Assembly: GCF_001640025.1 (NCBI RefSeq)
Contig: NC_031672.1
Location: 3,968,001 to 4,032,000 of the forward strand
DNA from: Sugiyamaella lignohabitans
Lineage: Eukaryota > Ascomycota > Dipodascomycetes > Dipodascales > Trichomonascaceae
Direction of reading: 5' to 3'
DNA length: 64,000 nucleotides
The notes beneath the pieces are model-generated. The model was given only the letters and a program-made list of their open reading frames with translations, searched no databases and had not been told where the DNA came from. A program made the translations under genes and the position numbers. Below are positions 44,760-55,767 of this stretch, one piece after another. How positions within the stretch are numbered: position 1 is the stretch's first letter; each line of letters opens with the position of its first letter.

Positions 44760-46331
44760 TTTGATTATTGATTTGTGAGAGTTTAAAGTGAGTTAAAACT
44801 TACTACAGAAAAAAAAAAAAAAAAAGCATGTGCCAGGGGCAAGCATGGCCTTATTTATACTGAAAAATCGTTCTCGAATGACCTGCGGCTGAAGCTGTCA
44901 AATTTTCACATGGACAGTTTAGGGTACGAGTAACCTGCATCTAAGAATTGTAGGGAGTGGCTTCTTCTCCAGGGGTAGTAGGCGATATTTGGAGGATATT
45001 CCACAACTCAGAAAAAATGCTACCTGTCTTTCAAGTAATGACGAATTTCATATAGACACCGGAGGCTTTGAAAAGAGTTGTCAATTAGTTTGAAACTTTT
45101 GTTTCCGAAATTTGTTTGTAAACCGCTTAGGTACTAGATAATCAGTTGGGAGATCGATCAGCTTGCAGATATCACATGCTGGTTCGAGGAACCAGATAGG
45201 TCCGGTTACACGACGGGAACGACAGATGACACGGGTCCGTTAGTACCCCAACCAGAACTGTACTCTGCGAGAATATTCGCAAAGTTATTAATCCATGACT
45301 AGAATTATATAAATGAACTAGGTTTTAATAATAAAGAAGCTATTTTCAACTAGTTTCTAATAGTTTACAGTTGGATTTTAAACCGATATCGATGCCAAAC
45401 CTTTTTTCTCACTTCATTTTATTGAAATCAAGACACAATGCCGAATTCAATTACCGCTATTAATGAGGCTTATCGTAACTTGACAGCTCTTGAGCTAGTG
45501 TGTTCATGGTGAAACGGCTAACAGGTGTTGGACGGACTGCCTGTTAATAGCCTATGTGGGGAGAGCTGGCCCTGCATTAGTTACTGGTTTCTACTGATTC
45601 CCAAAACGGAAAAAAGAATTTAACCTTATCTTGCATACCGTTGGATACCAGACAGTAGCTTAGGTTCGAAAATTAGATCTAGTACCATATAAAATAATAT
45701 ATGTATATACATATTAGATTCATGGCAAATATGCCGCTATTTTTTCTTTCGAGATTGGAAATTTTATCTTTGTTTTCTGGTTGAGGACATCGAACAACGA
45801 TAAAAATTCTACTGTGTGTGCCATTAGGAAGTATAATTATCCTCAGGTGTCTTTGCTTTCGTTGTTCTCGCTATACTACTGTGGCAGGAAAAGAAGCTCG
45901 GTTTTCGGTAATGTACAATTTATAATTCCATTTCAATCATTTCAGATATGTCCAGTTATACAACTCTTATATGACAATTGTGAATAGTTCTGCGATGATA
46001 TTTCTTCAGTGATGGTGAATATTAATCAATATGACTATAGTGTCTAGTACAGTTCAAATGGCCTAACCCCGGACCTCATTGTCAAACCACTTCTGTAATA
46101 GTATCTTGGTGGAAGATATAAAATCTGAATTTACTGGTAAGCTAGGACCCTGTAGACCCTTCTCGCAGATATCAGCCGTTTGCCCTAACCCAAAGGGAAA
46201 TTTCTAGAATTTGGCACTACTTGATCTACTAGTCCTTGACATATACCATTTGGGTTCAACTTTTCTTTGAAGCAGCAAATTTGCGGAGATTCGGGTCGGC
46301 TAGAACGAGACGGTCGTGTTAATAGTAAGAA
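44760..46331. other. SAH1-MDJ1 divergent intergenic region
   Basis: 1.57 kb. It contains the SAH1 promoter and a curious truncated frame: a 24-codon ORF at 45438-45512 with TATATAAA-like and CT-rich leader sequences before it. No other gene is seen. A B-box-like GGTTCGAGGAACC at 45181-45193 is not part of a tRNA. Confidence 0.5.
44809..44859 (-). promoter_or_regulatory. SAH1 core promoter: TATA box plus T17 tract
   Basis: Read on the minus strand, TATAAATAA (44851-44859) lies about 95 bases before the ATG and is followed by a 17-base T tract (44809-44825). Position and composition fit a strong yeast promoter with a homopolymer between TATA and the transcription start. Confidence 0.55.
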
Positions 46332-47927
46332 ATGTTCCCGCTGAGTGGAAGAGCGATAAAGACAGTTGCTGGGTCCTGTCGCAAGGGAATCTTCTTTGGT
46401 CCTAGGACAAGTGCCAAAACCCTAAACAGAGAGAATTTCAAAAACAATGGCCGCTCTTTTTTAAGACATTTCCACTCTTCATCGCCTTCCCTGGCTATGA
46501 AGGACCCATATACGGTTTTGGGAGTTGATAGAAAGGCTTCTGCAAAAGATATCAAGAAAAAGTACTACGAGTTGGCCAAGAAATATCACCCAGATGTAAA
46601 TAAGGAAGATGGTGCTGATAAGAAGTTCCAAGATATTCAATCTTCATACGAAATATTATCTGATGATTCGAAAAGGAAGCAGTACGATCAATTTGGCGCT
46701 GCTGCTTTTGAGCAGGGTGCCGGACCGGGTGGACCAGGCCAAGGAGGTGGGTTTGGTGGTTCCGACGGACCGTTTAATCCATTCGGCAATTTCTCTGGAT
46801 TCCAGGGATTCAATTTCGGAGGTGCTAGCAGTGGTCAGGGTCAGACATTTAATTTTGAGGATCTGTTTGGCTTTGGCGATATGGGTGGTAATGGTGGCCG
46901 TAGAGGAGGCAGAGGATCTGGATTTATGCATTATAAAGGAGATGATGTAGAGTCAGTGACCCACATCACACTGGAGGAGGCTGGTGCAGGTAAAGCACAG
47001 AATATTGAATATAGCACGTTAGATCAGTGTGGAACATGTAAAGGTAGTGGGTTGAAAGCTGGCAAGAAGAAGGATACTTGTCCAAGCTGTGGAGGTACTG
47101 GATCAACTATTCACCTAATGCAAGGTGGATTCCAAATGGCATCTACTTGTGGTGTCTGTGAAGGTACCGGTGTTATCATCCCCCGTGGATCACAATGTGG
47201 CACATGTCATGCCAAGGGTGTCGTCAAGAAGGATAAGTCGACTATCGTAGACATTCCAGCTGGTATTGAAGATGGAATGAGATTAAAGCTTTCTGGTGAA
47301 GGAGATGCACCTCCCGTGCTCAACGCAAGCAATGTTCGTATAAGTAAGGGTGACTTATATGTTCGAGTCAGAGTTAAACCACACGAGCTTTTCAAAAGAG
47401 AGCACTCGAACTTGTTCTATAGAGCATCAATTCCCATGACTACTGCTGCCCTAGGAGGTAAAATCGAGATTCCAACTCTCCAGGGATCCAAGATCAAGCT
47501 TAATATCCCTTCTGCTACCCAACCAGGTACTGTGGTCACCATCAACGACCAAGGTATGCCAGTTCTTAACAGAAAAGGTGCTCGCGGTGATTTGAAAGTC
47601 ACATTCGATGTCAAGACGCCGCGACCAGAGACTGCTACCCAGACTGCCTTGTTAGAAGCCTTAGCAGATGCGTTCAATGATACACATGCCAAGAGAATAA
47701 CCCCATCATGGAAACCGGACCCAAGTGATGCTGCTGCCAATGCCAGTAAAGACTCCAATGGCACAACTGCCGATAGCAAATCGTCGTCTTCCGAGAAGGG
47801 ATTCCTGAAAAACTTATTTAACAAGATCACTCATCATGATAATGGTGAAAGTCACACGTCCAAGTCAAACTCAGCAGCTGAAAACAGTGACAAAGACGAG
47901 AGTGACAAAGACCCTAAAAAGAAGTAA
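46332..47927 (+). CDS. MDJ1: Mitochondrial DnaJ chaperone Mdj1
   Basis: 531 residues. The presequence is about residues 1-55 (basic, ending [16 protein letters not shown]). The J domain (56-125) has HPD at 86-88. A Gly/Phe-rich region follows ([13 protein letters not shown]). The zinc domain has four repeats: [24 protein letters not shown] and CGTCHAKG, the last departing from the CxxCxGxG pattern. The substrate-binding C-terminal domains then follow, and a Ser/Asp/Lys-rich tail of about 80 residues. Mdj1 stimulates the matrix Hsp70 Ssc1 for folding and is linked to mtDNA maintenance. No intron. The start at 46332 is the first ATG; a second Met, at residue 56, would remove the presequence. 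Confidence 0.95.
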   Translation: MFPLSGRAIKTVAGSCRKGIFFGPRTSAKTLNRENFKNNGRSFLRHFHSSSPSLAMKDPYTVLGVDRKASAKDIKKKYYELAKKYHPDVNKEDGADKKFQDIQSSYEILSDDSKRKQYDQFGAAAFEQGAGPGGPGQGGGFGGSDGPFNPFGNFSGFQGFNFGGASSGQGQTFNFEDLFGFGDMGGNGGRRGGRGSGFMHYKGDDVESVTHITLEEAGAGKAQNIEYSTLDQCGTCKGSGLKAGKKKDTCPSCGGTGSTIHLMQGGFQMASTCGVCEGTGVIIPRGSQCGTCHAKGVVKKDKSTIVDIPAGIEDGMRLKLSGEGDAPPVLNASNVRISKGDLYVRVRVKPHELFKREHSNLFYRASIPMTTAALGGKIEIPTLQGSKIKLNIPSATQPGTVVTINDQGMPVLNRKGARGDLKVTFDVKTPRPETATQTALLEALADAFNDTHAKRITPSWKPDPSDAAANASKDSNGTTADSKSSSSEKGFLKNLFNKITHHDNGESHTSKSNSAAENSDKDESDKDPKKK

Positions 47928-50900
47928 ATAAATCCTCAATCCGAGCAGCTGTTCAAGCACCCTGTACATATATCATACATATCCATCTGTACATATTATT
48001 AATATATCTATATCGCATCTTATTTTGACACGATTGTACTGAAGCTCTATCTCCTCTCGCTCCTCTCGCTACATTCCAGTCGATATTACGATATTACGAC
48101 GGCTGCACTCACCAAAGACGTTGGTGTCACATAATTGGAAGCGGAGCTCCTACCAGCAGACCAAAAATCTTAGTTAAGGAGGAGTCGTCCTTTCTTTGGA
48201 AGACTGATCCTTGAGGAGCACCGCAAAAGATCGTCAGATATCCGACAAAGCTCCGACTGGGTCGGGTAGTGAACCTGCGCCGTTGAGGGCGTGCCACGCA
48301 CATGTAAATTAGCAGGTGCTTGATGTATTGTCTATCGGTCTTAGGAGGAAAGTTAGTTGCCCAACTAGGGCGTGGAATATGCATCGATTAGGAATGCATC
48401 CTGTTCGGGCGTTTCCATTTATAGTACACAATGGCAAAAAAAACATGTGTTCTACCCATAGGACCAGTTGAAGGCGAGCAACGGTCACCAATATCTGTTG
48501 TTTGTTGGGCATAAACTGAACAATGGAAAATGGAAAATTAAGATTTTACTCGTGGAGCCCAAATCATACTGTCGACCACTGCTAGTTTCAGGGGTGGTAG
48601 GTACGCTAAGACTAAATTAGAAGTTGAGCTAGACCATCGGGGGACCAAGCTATCATAAAAAATATGTCGGCTTATCTATCTGTCAAAGATTGCCGATTGC
48701 GATTGCGATTCGGGATGCTAACGCGGCTGCTGTCCCGTCTGCTTGTGCGCGGTATTACCGGATGTTTGTTTTATTCGTTACAATTTGTATTATCATTAGA
48801 TTAGCCTTTAGAGTTGACTTTAAGCGATGGTGGGTCAGCAGGCTCATACATAACACAGGCAACAGACGACCAAAATATAAACAAACAAACAAGGAAGCAA
48901 ACAAAGAACCACTGGAATCAAATTCTTGGTGCCTCGTGTAGCCGTATCTACGTTATTTTAGTTTTTTAGAATCTAAATCAATATCACCTGTTGTTTTACC
49001 TTCCTAGCTATAGCATCGGATATGGCGTGGTACATTATCATCAGTTTCCAATGGATTCGGATGTTCTTACCTTCCGAAAACCGACAAAGACCCTCAGACT
49101 ACCGATAAGCTGGTGGCTTGTTCCTGGCAGCTGTCGATCTTCTGTAAACAAGCTTATCTTTAATTCCGACGACATCAATTGTTTCCATACTTAGTAGCGT
49201 GAAATCGTGAAATCGGTGGTTTCCTGCCTATGAGGAAGTATATCCCGTCTGGATGTCTACTACTTTCGAGGTGAAAAGAGTTTCCAAGGGTGATTTCATT
49301 GTGTCTCCTATCAAATCTTTCGCTTAGCAAGAACTTGCCACTGCCTGTTGGCGTCTTTGACAGCATTCGATGCATTTTAAAGAACGCTCGTCAATCAATT
49401 AGCTGCCTGAACTAATGTTCCAATCCGCCCTCATGCTTTTCTGCGTTCACCCAACTGTGTCTACGACAATAACAGTATTAGGCGGTTTCCTAGCTCGTCA
49501 CTTGGCGGTCTTGTCCCGTTGTCAAGATTGTTTCGAGAGGTTTTATTTTTGGCGAAGATATGCAAGCCCTCTATCTGTACAGGCAGCTTTTCTACATTAG
49601 TAGGTGCATATGCATTCTTGAAAGAGCCTTTCCGTTCCCATATAAGGTTGTAAAAATGCAATCTCTATCCCTTAAAACAATATTGTGCTTTGACCATCTC
49701 TAACAAGCCTTCAGATGAGAGTCCTTGCTTATACCTATTTGGTCTAATTTATCCTGTCGATCCTATCGGTACTTTAGCTGATAATCCGTTCTTGTTATTT
49801 TTTTGTAGGTACAGAACTCTGTTTGCTGCGTATTGCTAGCGCTGTTTTGTCTTTTTAATTGTTACAATATTCCTATCTTTTCATTTTCTAAAACTTTAGC
49901 GTTTAAGAAATCAATTTTCATACTCACTGTTTGTTGTTAAAATCCAGCTACGATAATAATTCTCACCTTTGAAAGGCGAAGAAATAGTTTCAACCCCTGT
50001 TTATATCCTTGTTCAAGTGATAAGCTCAACTGATACTTCAATTGCTACATTTACTTTCGTTTATATCTCACTCTCGTCTATCGCTAAGTGCTTCTTCTCT
50101 CTTGAAAACTATCAACTAGCTGGAAAATTTACAACGGCTTTCTCATATCATCCCTGTTGAATTTTTTGCTTCTTCATTTTTGCTAAATTCCTAAATACGT
50201 CGGTTACGATAAAAAATTGGTGTGTACTATTATCCTAGTATTAGATTTATTACGGTAAGTTACTAGGGGACTTGACACTTGACGAGCAGTATATAAAGGA
50301 GTTTGTTCATCTTTTTGAGATATTGGATATACCTTTTTTTTGTCTGGTTTTTAATCAAGGAGCAGTAGAAGGCCAACCTGCTATCAGGTCATATGAGGTC
50401 TTGCAATATCAGCATCCATAATCCTGCTAGTATACACGATATAACTCAAAACAGCTGACGACTGAGAGCTGGAATATTTTATTTGCTAGATCTCAAATCT
50501 CGATCATAAATATCTGGTGCTTTTTCTCCCCCTTATTCTTTCCTGCCATAGACCCAACCCCTGCCCTGTTCATTTTCTAGTTGACCCTTTAAGAAATTCT
50601 AACCTAAGCTTAATCTAGGGACCATCTAAAATTGGGAATTACCACACATACTAAATTCAAACGCGCATAGAATATTGAGCCTTGTCCCAACGCGTTTTCT
50701 ACCCCGACCAGCTTTAGTAAACACATTCCACTGCAAACTGCAAACTTTCAGCGTGGACCATCTGTCAACCAGTTGGCTCTTTTATTATTTTAATTGTGTT
50801 TGTGTTTTATTTTGATTTTAATTTTATTCGTTGCATCCATTTAACGATTGAATGTTTGGATTTGACTTATTTTGATTGTAAGTTCTAGGCCCCACTATAC

Positions 50901-51281
50901 GAGCTGTTGCTGATTATTTTTATTGGTCCCAATATTGACTTCACCTGAACTAGTACAGTCTATTTATAGGCGTCTGTTCAGCTGAGATAGAGCACTAGCT
51001 AATGTATGGTCAATTGGCGACTGAACTGATCTAATTCTGATCTTTGTTTGAGATCGGTTAGTGCTTGTCATTTGTTGCTAGTTTAGGCCAATTGTTCACG
51101 GTACCTGCCAAGGGGTCGTTACAATTGAACCTACTTCGTTTGTTCAGACTGTTTGCTAACTTCTAGATTTGTTTGATAATTGCTTAACTACACTGCCATT
51201 GTGCTGAATTATTTCAGGCATTTTTCATTCGTTTCTTTTCACCTCGCATTTATATAAGTTGCATCACCTTACTACGTCAAC
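47928..51281. other. 3.35 kb region upstream of the TBC gene
   Basis: No conserved coding sequence. 48040-48110 has short tandem words (CTCCTCTCG twice, GATATTACG-type twice). From about 49600 the plus strand becomes clearly T/pyrimidine-rich up to the TBC start, as in long yeast leaders. A possible 5'UTR intron is noted at 50878-51166. I looked for RNase P, SRP and tRNA-like motifs and could not support any. Confidence 0.5.
50878..51166 (+). other. Candidate 5'UTR intron of the TBC gene
   Basis: GTAAGT at 50878-50883 and GCTAAC followed by TTCTAG ending at 51166 match the donor and branch/acceptor seen in the window's coding introns. The interval is 289 bases and ends 115 bases before the ATG at 51282. 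It is non-coding, so the reading frame cannot test it. Confidence 0.35.
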
Positions 51282-53918
51282 ATGGCTATATCAGTACTCG
51301 GCAATGACGCTGCAAAGAACAACTTCAAGTTAGAACCCCCTTCTAAGCTTCCCATTTCGGGACTTTCAATCAAGAAATCCCCATTGAACATTTCGGATTC
51401 TTTATCACTCGTTGCAGATTTTGAAGAGATTTCCTTGTCGAGTAATTTTGCATCGCGAAACTCCATCAGTGATTCTTTGCGTGATTCTCTTTCGACTACA
51501 GTATCGTCATCGTCACCAAATTACTTCAGTGATGCAAGCTCTACGCGAAGCAGTGGGGATTCATCCAACGAAGAAGATTTGGATTCTTCCACTGCCAATA
51601 CCACTGTCAGCACTTCGTCAATTAGCCCGAATAGTGCTCACCCAGGATCAGACAGCCGTCATCATTCAATTGAGAATGTCAGTGTTTCAAGTACCATGCA
51701 TAAACTTCCTATTAGACTTCCTTCTGCAACTGACGTTACAAAATCCTTCGCTGATTATAGATCCTCTCGCCAGTCAAAATCTTCTCACACTTTAGGAAGA
51801 GCCGACCCACTCTCACCTCCTCTTACCACTGGTCAACAGCATTTTCATCACCAAAGGCAGGCCAGTGGCCCACAGGTATCACAATCAACTGGTTCACCTG
51901 CTTCTTCCATGACTTCCACTATGACTGGCAATCGTCCTTTAGCCGATGATTATACTTTTGTTCATAAAAGACTTGCCCGACAGCGATCTATTGGAAGTGG
52001 TCATCGATCTAACGGTAGCATTACACGAATCCAACCGGGAGACATTAACCCACTAAATTCTATTCCAACTGATATTGTTCCTCCTTCAGCCAACACAAGA
52101 AGGGCTTCAACTGGTACCACCTCCAATCTTACTCGAACCCCCTCTAGAATGGCGCATCCCGCCCCAGCTGGTTCCAGAAGATCCACTCCTTTGCTCAGAA
52201 AAGCACTTAGTTCAAGCCATCTATCTCAAGCTGGTCTTGGCATCTATCCAGTTGATAAAAACCCTTCCCAATCCCATGGAGCACACACTGGTGCTGTTAA
52301 TCACAAACAACGAGTACATCCCCAGGCTACAGCCCCAATTGATCCTCAAATTAGACCCAAACTCAGAACTCAGAGATCGTCTGGAAGGCTCTCTGCTGAA
52401 CAACTCGAGTTGCAATATGACCATGATGAAGGAGTCGATTATGATTTGCCTGAAGATGCCTTGATGTGGAATGTACCATTATCACCAGCGCTATATGCGA
52501 AGTCACGACAAAACTCATTGGACGGAGCTTCAAAGGCTGCGGGTACAGGTGTTAATTCTTCAGGAGAACCTCTGAGCCCTCCCTCAGCTCCGTCTTCTGC
52601 CGCAGCTGGCCGAAAACGCCGCTCGTCTGTTCACAACTCACCTGATGTTTCAACTTTGCCATCGATTAATGAGGCAGAGCCCGTACTTTATTCAAGTGGT
52701 CTTGAGAATCTTGGAAAAGATGCCCAAGATTTAACTATTGCTCTTACACAATCACCAAATTGCAACGATTTTGATAGAAGAACTAGCGTTGGAAGTAGCT
52801 CTAGAAACAGCGTCAGTAGCAGTGGTTATTCCTCGCGTAGACAGTCACTTCGACGAGTCTCATCAACATCCTCGTTTGGTGAAAACAGTCTCACCTCGGA
52901 TATTAGCCAATATTCTCTATCTTCCAAAACTCGACCAACTGGATTGCCTCCTAAAACTTTGGACGAGGAACAAAAGCACCTTAAGGAATTTTCAAAGATT
53001 CTAGAGAAAGCTGCTGCTGCTGACAAGAAGCGCCGTTCTAAACAGGAAGCTGAACAACGTACACGGGAAAAACAGCGCGAGATTGATGAGTTAGAATGGA
53101 AAAATAAAGTCATGCCGAATCTTTCGAAAGCTGTCAGTGAAAAGTCGAGTGCTATCCGTGAGCTATGGTGGAGGGGAATCCCTTCACAGTATAGAGAGCA
53201 AGTCTGGAAACAAAAAATTGGCAACGAACTTCAAATCACCGCTGCTGATTATAATAAGTATTTGTCAGAGGCGTCTCGCAGCTTATCGCCTAAGGACCAT
53301 CAATTGATTGCTAGCGATACCAGATCGGTTTTTGCAGAGCTACAGATTTTTGGTGAGAATGGGCCACTTCATGATGATTTGGTTAACATTATAAAGGCGT
53401 ATGCTATTTATCGTCCTAAGGTTGGATATAAATTTAGCATCACATCCATGAGTGCGGTTTTATTGCTCAACATGTCAAGTTCTTTAGATGCATTTATTGC
53501 TTTAGCCAACATGTTGGAGGGTTCTCTGACAATGGCTTTGTTGATGGGAGATGATCGCACTGTAACCTCTTATTATACATCATTTCTCAAAGTTTTACAT
53601 ACGAAAGTGGCACCATTGTACCGACATTTTCAACACATCCAACTACCACCCTCAGCTTATTTGGAGCCAATGCTGAGTTCCCAATTCACTAATCACTTGT
53701 CCATTGATATTGTACATAGAATCTGGGATGTGTATGTATTTGAAGGAGACGCATTCCTTTTACGAGTTGCACTTGGAGTCATTCTTTCAACGGAACATAG
53801 ATTATATGGAGATTCAGCTGAAATCCTTAATGAACTCGGATGGGCTGCCAAAACTCTAATCAATGTTGGAGACGAAGACTCGTTTATGCAAACTGTTAGA
53901 GGATCTCTTAAGGCTTAA
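51282..53918 (+). CDS. TBC-domain protein (TBC1D12/14-like) with degenerate catalytic motifs
   Basis: 878 residues. Residues 1-570 are Ser-rich and disordered. A basic coiled coil (AAAADKKRRSKQEAEQRTRE) precedes the TBC domain (about 624-860): IRELWWRGIPSQYREQVW, GENGPLHDDLVNIIKAYAIYRPKVGY, DAFIALANMLEG, LSIDIVHRIWDVYVFEGDAFLLRVALG. The layout resembles TBC1D12/TBC1D14. TBC proteins accelerate GTP hydrolysis by Rab GTPases using an Arg finger (IxxDxxR) and a Gln finger (YxQ). Here the first motif reads IASDTRS, with Ser in the Arg position and Arg one place early. The second reads Y716-K-F718, with Phe for Gln. The usual GMSFIAA loop is also changed. The domain may bind a Rab without GAP activity. 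Confidence 0.82.
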   Translation: MAISVLGNDAAKNNFKLEPPSKLPISGLSIKKSPLNISDSLSLVADFEEISLSSNFASRNSISDSLRDSLSTTVSSSSPNYFSDASSTRSSGDSSNEEDLDSSTANTTVSTSSISPNSAHPGSDSRHHSIENVSVSSTMHKLPIRLPSATDVTKSFADYRSSRQSKSSHTLGRADPLSPPLTTGQQHFHHQRQASGPQVSQSTGSPASSMTSTMTGNRPLADDYTFVHKRLARQRSIGSGHRSNGSITRIQPGDINPLNSIPTDIVPPSANTRRASTGTTSNLTRTPSRMAHPAPAGSRRSTPLLRKALSSSHLSQAGLGIYPVDKNPSQSHGAHTGAVNHKQRVHPQATAPIDPQIRPKLRTQRSSGRLSAEQLELQYDHDEGVDYDLPEDALMWNVPLSPALYAKSRQNSLDGASKAAGTGVNSSGEPLSPPSAPSSAAAGRKRRSSVHNSPDVSTLPSINEAEPVLYSSGLENLGKDAQDLTIALTQSPNCNDFDRRTSVGSSSRNSVSSSGYSSRRQSLRRVSSTSSFGENSLTSDISQYSLSSKTRPTGLPPKTLDEEQKHLKEFSKILEKAAAADKKRRSKQEAEQRTREKQREIDELEWKNKVMPNLSKAVSEKSSAIRELWWRGIPSQYREQVWKQKIGNELQITAADYNKYLSEASRSLSPKDHQLIASDTRSVFAELQIFGENGPLHDDLVNIIKAYAIYRPKVGYKFSITSMSAVLLLNMSSSLDAFIALANMLEGSLTMALLMGDDRTVTSYYTSFLKVLHTKVAPLYRHFQHIQLPPSAYLEPMLSSQFTNHLSIDIVHRIWDVYVFEGDAFLLRVALGVILSTEHRLYGDSAEILNELGWAAKTLINVGDEDSFMQTVRGSLKA

Positions 53919-54651
53919 TGCCAACCCTAATTTATTATTCTGTTATTTTACTATTTTTTATAATTATTTCAACGACTTAATGTAACAATACTATCTTCAT
54001 TACCATCTATAATACCTAATTTCAATCTATGGTTCTAAAAATGTTTTGGCACGTGCCGTGTATACATATGCTATGAGCGTGTTCAAAATCAGCTCACTGA
54101 AGAATGACGGCAGTCGCATCGCTGCTTATCTGATCCGATCATTCTAAACGAGTGAGGGGCATTTGGTATCGTTACCCGCCGCTGGCCACTTTGGCAATAG
54201 AGCCTTAGCAGTGCCGTTTGCGCCACATAACATCGACCGATGTGCAAAATTGTGGCGGAATGTGCAGAAGAGGCGTCCAATAGGATTGACTCAAACTCTA
54301 CTTCAGGGTTAGGTCTGTGAATATATAAACTGGCCATCTCGCCCCGATTGCGACACAACTTCAGAAATTGCGTGCTACTTGCATAAATCACATCACCAAC
54401 TGACTAGACCCTTACAGTAGTCGAAGCAGTTTATTCGAGATAAGCTCTGTTGATCCTTGGATTGTGGCGTAGATATTATAGTGTTCTTTGCAGCTCATCG
54501 CATAGGTGACGTTTTTAAGAGTAAACTGACGTGAGTTTATTCTTTTCGGGACGTTTTGCTGTGCAGATATATTTTGAGAGATCGGTGTTGCACTCCGCTT
54601 AGTTTCTCTTAGTCCTTTCATTACGCTAGCCAAGCGGGTACTTGGCTGATA
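53919..54651. other. Upstream region of the cysteine dioxygenase gene
   Basis: 733 bases. It contains the ten-base palindrome GGCACGTGCC at 54048-54057, about 600 bases before the start. The frames at 54089-54391 and 54412-54681 (minus) look non-coding. Confidence 0.5.
54048..54057. promoter_or_regulatory. GGCACGTGCC palindrome upstream of cysteine dioxygenase
   Basis: Perfect ten-base palindrome centred on CACGTG, the Cbf1-type site. It lies between the TBC gene stop and the cysteine dioxygenase start. Control of a cysteine-degrading enzyme by sulfur regulators would be logical but is inference. Confidence 0.35.
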
Positions 54652-55509
54652 ATGTCTCCCCCAGTTTTTTCCGGCCCACACAGTATGTGGTCACGGGCTG
54701 ATCCTGCTGTACAGGTGCACCATTACCAGAAGACGGGTACAACTCTTCATGATAACCATCCCAACCCATATATGGACCTCGAGGATGATCATGGGCTGGT
54801 CCATTTGACAAGTGATTCGACTGTTACAGAAATACTACCTCCGTCTCCTCCTGAAGAGCAACTTACAGACAGCGAAGGAGAACATGACTCATTTACCGAG
54901 AAGACAATTACGACATCTGCTTTTGAACAATTAGTGGAAGATATTCGAGTAATTTTGGGCCCCTCATCTGGTATTGACTCTGAGGATGTTGACGTTGAAC
55001 ATCTGATGGCAAGGCTCCGAGAATACCGGGCAGATCATAATGAGGATGAGTGGACAAAATATGCTCTTGCTGACCCATCCCGTAACTACACTCGTAACGG
55101 AGTTGACGATATCAACAAGAAGGCCAATTTGCTGATTCTTGTTTGGAACCCTGGAAAGGGCTCTCTGATACATGACCATGCAAACGCACATTGTATAGTT
55201 AAAGTTTTGAAAGGAACTTTGACCGAAACTTTGTACGATTGGCCGAGTCATGAGAACGAACAACTTGTTCCAAGCAAAGTAACTCACATCAAACCTAACG
55301 ATGTCACCTACATGTCTGACACACTCGGTCTTCATCGTATGTCAAATCCTCATCCTTCTGAAGTAGCAGTATCCCTCCATCTATATACCCCTCCTTACGC
55401 TTCGAAATTCGGCTGCCACATTTTCGATGAAGCTTCTGGTTGTCGCCATAAGGTTGACCTGTCTAATCTCTACTCCAATAAGGGTATTCTATGTAAGTCC
55501 AACCGTTAA
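54652..55509 (+). CDS. CDO1: Cysteine dioxygenase (type I)
   Basis: 285 residues. Cupin fold: iron ligands His174 and His176 (LIHDHANAHC) and His228 (LGLHRMSN). The crosslink pair is also present: Cys181, and Tyr245 in SLHLYTPPY. It oxidises cysteine to cysteine sulfinate, which lowers cysteine levels and leads to hypotaurine/sulfate. The conserved ETLYDWP and CRHKVDLSNLYS regions are also visible. Residues 1-80 are an acidic, Ser/Pro-rich N-terminal extension absent from the roughly 200-residue animal enzyme but common in fungi. The enzyme is missing from Saccharomyces cerevisiae but present in many other ascomycetes. The start is the first in-frame ATG. Confidence 0.93.
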   Translation: MSPPVFSGPHSMWSRADPAVQVHHYQKTGTTLHDNHPNPYMDLEDDHGLVHLTSDSTVTEILPPSPPEEQLTDSEGEHDSFTEKTITTSAFEQLVEDIRVILGPSSGIDSEDVDVEHLMARLREYRADHNEDEWTKYALADPSRNYTRNGVDDINKKANLLILVWNPGKGSLIHDHANAHCIVKVLKGTLTETLYDWPSHENEQLVPSKVTHIKPNDVTYMSDTLGLHRMSNPHPSEVAVSLHLYTPPYASKFGCHIFDEASGCRHKVDLSNLYSNKGILCKSNR

Positions 55510-55767
55510 TTTATTTTGTATTATTTAATGAATCTGCGCTCTATTAAACTTTTGTTAATTGAACTTTTACTGGGCCATGCTCAGTCTAACTCAATCCAAG
55601 CCCACTGCTTCAGTGTATTTCTACTGGGTAACATGCTCAGAGTAATGCTACAGCAGCCTTGAAGAACGGAGTCTTAACTAACTACTGAAAGAGCCATACA
55701 GAATGATGGAATGTAAAAAATCGTATCGTATCACATAAATAAATCATACATAATGAATGAACAAAAA

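Noticed and set aside
43428..44771. 447-codon plus-strand frame opposite SAH1 as a gene
   Set aside because: The peptide is low-quality (Ser, Thr, Leu, Asp rich) and its codons are the reverse complement of strongly biased SAH1 codons. SAH1 itself is unmistakable.
45181..45193. GGTTCGAGGAACC as a tRNA B box
   Set aside because: The downstream bases do not match the B-box ending, and no A box or cloverleaf could be built around it.
48340..48385. GGAGGAAAGTTAG as the CR-I region of an RNase P RNA
   Set aside because: It resembles the conserved GAGGAAA core, but the other conserved blocks of RNase P/MRP RNA were not found nearby.
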